Of a DNA stretch of 55,272 nucleotides, positions 52,942 through 55,272 are shown piece after piece; position 1 is the stretch's first letter, and each line of letters opens with the position of its first letter. The notes below the pieces were generated by a model, which was not told the origin of the DNA, searched no databases, and saw only the letters and a program-made list of their open reading frames with translations. The stretch covers positions 1-55,272 of the forward strand of contig NZ_BAFB01000004.1 in NCBI RefSeq assembly GCF_000248075.1, in the 5' to 3' direction. Position numbers and translations under genes: made by a program. This stretch comes from Gordonia otitidis NBRC 100426. GTDB taxonomy: Bacteria > Actinomycetota > Actinomycetes > Mycobacteriales > Mycobacteriaceae.

Positions 52942-55185
52942 CTAGCGCAGGGCACCGACACCGAGCTCGTCGATCTGCGCTTGCACGTCCGGATCGTCGC
53001 TGGTGATAGTCACGTCAGCCGGGTCGACCGATTCGGCCTCGACGTCGTGCCCGTCGAGCAGTGCCCACACCGAATGGGCGAGTGCCGGCAGCAGTGCAGC
53101 CCGTGCCGGCGTCGAGCCGGCAGCACTCACCGACACAGTGGCTCCCGAGATGGTGACATCCCAGCTCTGCTGGGCGGCGATACGAACCGTGCTCTCCTCG
53201 TCGAGGAGGCCGGTGAGGTCGTCGATGACGTGCGACGGCCGCTGCTCGGGCGGAGCCAGCAGCAGATCTTTCGCTGTGCTCACACCGGTCAGAACGAGTG
53301 CGCTGTCGAGGCCGACGGAGTGCGCTCCCTGGATGTCGGTATCGAGACGGTCACCCACGACCAGCGGGTTCGATACCCCGCTGCGCTTCATCGCGTCCGA
53401 CATCAACGGGGCTGCCGGCTTGCCCGCCACGAGGGGCTCGGCACCGGTGGCATTCGCCACCGCGGCGACGAGCGAGCCGTTCCCGACCAGTAGTCCACGC
53501 TCAGACGGCAGAGTCGCGTCGGTGTTGGTGGCGATCCACAGAGCGCCCGCGCGAATGGCGAGCGCCGCCTCGGACAGGGTCGACCAGTTCGTGTCCGGCG
53601 AGAACCCTTGGATGACGGCCGCCGGGCGATCGTCGGCGCTGCGAGCAACACCAACGCCGACCTCACGGACCTCTTGAGCGAGTCCGTCGGTACCGAGCAC
53701 CAGGGCACGGGATCCCGGCTCCACATGCTCGGACAACAACCGCGCCGCGCTCTGCGCGCTGGTGACCACCTGGTCGGGGGAGGCGGAGAACCCCATCGAA
53801 TCGAGATGCGCCGCGACCTCCTGCGGACGTCGACTCGCGTTGTTGGTGACGAAGATCTGCGGCAGGTCGAGACCGTCGAGCGTTTCTCGAGCTCCGTGTG
53901 TCGGCTGTGCGCCAGCGAACACCGTGCCGTCGAGATCGAGGAGAAGCGCTTCGTAGTGATCAGCGAGCGATCCGTGAGGAGGTGCCTGGGGCTCGACGGG
54001 ATCGGGGCTGCCCACCGCTGAAGCGGAAGTGGAGGAAACGGCATCGGCAGACCGGGACGCCGCGCCCGGTGCCGAGGACGGTGTGATCGTCTCCGGCGGC
54101 CGCGACGTGCTCGTCGCAGACGGATCAACAGTGGTCGCAGTCGATTCACCGGGCGCAGTCGACGATTGCGCGCCTGAGCCAGAGGAATCATCGGACACAG
54201 CCCACTCAGCGGGAGAAGACGCCCCGGCGGGAACCGACGACTCAGCGGGAACGGAGGACTCAGCGGAAGACGACACCGCAGCGGACCGGCTCTCCGACTC
54301 CGACTGCCCAGCATTCGGCACTGAAGGCGACGACGACGGCTCGAGTGAGGACTCCACTGCCTCAGCGGCCCCGTCACTGCTGCCGTCGCCGGCACCAACA
54401 CCTGTTTGCCCATTGTCTCCGCTGTCTTTCGCGGAGGAGCTCGCGTCGGGGCTCATCTCGTCGGAGAGCTCCATCAGTCGGAACTCCGCATCGGTCGCAT
54501 CGTCGACATCTGCGGCTGCGGCGTTCATATACCAGGTGACGGCGTCATCGCGGCGACCCGCTGCGAGTAGCGCCGACGCGTACGCATAGAACAGGCGGGC
54601 GGCCATGGTCCCGGTACGGCCAGGGGCGAGGTTCTCCGCCTGTAACGTCACCAAAGCCTTGTCGGCATCTCCTGCGTCAATGCGCGCTCCCGCCTCGACG
54701 ATGCGCATCTCGGTGGCCTCGTCGCCCGTGAGGGCGCGACCATCATCGCTGCGTGCGATCTCGATCGCGCGCTCCGGACGTCCCAGTCCACGCTCGGCAT
54801 CGGCGATCAGAGGCAGCAGGGCCGAGCTGCCACTTATCCGGCGTGCTGCCCGCAGTTCGGTGATGGCTTCTTGCCATTCGCCCGCGTTGTAGGCGGCAAT
54901 CCCCGCGGTTTCCCGTACGAGGCCGACACGTGACGCCCGCTCGCGAGCAGCACGCGCGTGTGCCAACGCGAGCTGGGGATCGGATTCGAGGAGTTCGGCG
55001 ACCATCACCAGGTGGCGCGCCACGCGGTCGGCGTTGGTCTTGTCGAGCGTCAGTAGATCGCGTCGGACTTCGGGATCGAGGTCCGACGCGGCCACGTCGT
55101 CGGGCAACGGCGGTCCCGAAGGCCGACCTTCGGCTCCCCGGCCGCGTCCACGTCGTCCCTGCTGTCCCCGATCGCGATCGTTCAT
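52942..55185 (-). CDS. Fusion of a TPR protein and a HAD-IIA phosphatase (Rv1691 plus Rv1692 type)
   Basis: 747 residues from ATG 55185 (a TTG three codons earlier is less likely). Residues 1-35 are basic and glycine-rich. Residues about 40-245 form TPR-like helices (LALAHARAARERASRVG, YNAGEWQEAITELRAARR, AGDADKALVTLQAENLAPG, YASALLAAGRRDDAVTWY). Residues about 246-412 are a Ser/Ala/Pro/Glu linker with repeats such as SSVPAESSVPAG. From about 413 comes a HAD-IIA phosphatase: LLLDLDGTVFAG (nucleophile Asp), FVTNNASRRPQEVAAHL, WIATNTDATLPSERGL, AGKPAAPLMSDAMKRSG and VVGDRLDTDIQGAHSVGLDSALVLTG. In M. tuberculosis these are two genes; Rv1692 is a glycerol-3-phosphate phosphatase. A role in polar-lipid recycling is inferred. 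Confidence 0.9.
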   Translation of the reverse strand: MNDRDRGQQGRRGRGRGAEGRPSGPPLPDDVAASDLDPEVRRDLLTLDKTNADRVARHLVMVAELLESDPQLALAHARAARERASRVGLVRETAGIAAYNAGEWQEAITELRAARRISGSSALLPLIADAERGLGRPERAIEIARSDDGRALTGDEATEMRIVEAGARIDAGDADKALVTLQAENLAPGRTGTMAARLFYAYASALLAAGRRDDAVTWYMNAAAADVDDATDAEFRLMELSDEMSPDASSSAKDSGDNGQTGVGAGDGSSDGAAEAVESSLEPSSSPSVPNAGQSESESRSAAVSSSAESSVPAESSVPAGASSPAEWAVSDDSSGSGAQSSTAPGESTATTVDPSATSTSRPPETITPSSAPGAASRSADAVSSTSASAVGSPDPVEPQAPPHGSLADHYEALLLDLDGTVFAGAQPTHGARETLDGLDLPQIFVTNNASRRPQEVAAHLDSMGFSASPDQVVTSAQSAARLLSEHVEPGSRALVLGTDGLAQEVREVGVGVARSADDRPAAVIQGFSPDTNWSTLSEAALAIRAGALWIATNTDATLPSERGLLVGNGSLVAAVANATGAEPLVAGKPAAPLMSDAMKRSGVSNPLVVGDRLDTDIQGAHSVGLDSALVLTGVSTAKDLLLAPPEQRPSHVIDDLTGLLDEESTVRIAAQQSWDVTISGATVSVSAAGSTPARAALLPALAHSVWALLDGHDVEAESVDPADVTITSDDPDVQAQIDELGVGALR

Positions 55186-55272
55186 GGTTCTCAATCTAGG
55201 CCTTGCGAGACCTGTTGGCGGAATCCGGCAACCAGTCCCGCTTCGCGGAAGTATTGCCGGTGGTTTGGGTGG
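55186..55272. other. Upstream flank of the TPR-HAD gene, no feature recognised
   Basis: The last 87 bases precede the TPR-HAD start codon on the minus strand and run to the window edge. No start codon with a ribosome-binding site, hairpin or promoter motif stands out. In M. tuberculosis the neighbouring locus encodes a lipoprotein (Rv1690) and tyrS, so those would be expected beyond the edge. Confidence 0.4.

Overview
This window reads as chromosomal DNA of a high-GC Mycobacteriales actinobacterium, most likely Gordonia or a close relative such as Williamsia. Codons are strongly G/C-ending and GTG starts are frequent. From about 36.7 kb to the right end, every gene lies on the minus strand in the same order as M. 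tuberculosis Rv1691-Rv1713: TPR/HAD, small protein, tlyA, nadK, recN, steA, mctB, pyrG, NUDIX, xerD, parA, scpA, scpB, rluB, cmk, der. The genus is an inference from synteny and base composition.

Left part (1-36 kb) is mixed-strand metabolic and accessory DNA. It opens with the 3' end of a PPK2 polyphosphate kinase gene, then a DUF503 gene, mug, a NYN-like gene, a release-factor-like (baeRF) gene and poxB. Next come a secreted DUF4185 protein (candidate endo-D-arabinanase), a shikimate-dehydrogenase-like gene, an SGNH hydrolase, a NUDIX gene with an apparent one-base frameshift, and tex. An unusual six-helix membrane/BAAT thioesterase fusion and an LLM oxidoreductase converge on a 23-bp tandem repeat that contains both stop codons. 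A tight three-gene unit follows (secreted M19-like hydrolase, GPH-type symporter, PLP decarboxylase), then an aldo/keto reductase and a threonine aldolase.

At 21.4-22.7 kb an ECF41-like sigma factor gene is preceded by TGTCACA-N16-CGTC. The next gene (DUF1059) carries a degenerate copy with the same spacing, so the two look like an autoregulated sigma factor and its target. Further right are a flavin reductase with a palindromic operator candidate, an F420-dependent-type nitroreductase, gabD1, a two-repeat Ltp lipoprotein, a ThiD/PdxK kinase, DUF1684, an FMN-binding protein, xthA, a GNAT, an ABC-F ATPase, a glutamine-type ABC transporter with fused binding protein and permease, a VOC protein and an SDR. 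A decayed ABC-F fragment and several hairpins sit before tRNA-Pro(GGG).

Right part (36.7-55.2 kb) is the conserved housekeeping block for chromosome segregation (ParA, ScpA, ScpB, XerD), ribosome and RNA maturation (Der, RluB, TlyA), nucleotide and NAD metabolism (Cmk, PyrG, NadK), DNA repair (RecN) and envelope functions (SteA, MctB). Many stop/start codons overlap by 4 bp, implying translational coupling. Its most unusual member is the last gene, an in-frame fusion of the TPR protein and the HAD phosphatase that are separate genes in M. tuberculosis. No CRISPR array, insertion sequence, rRNA or intact prophage was seen.
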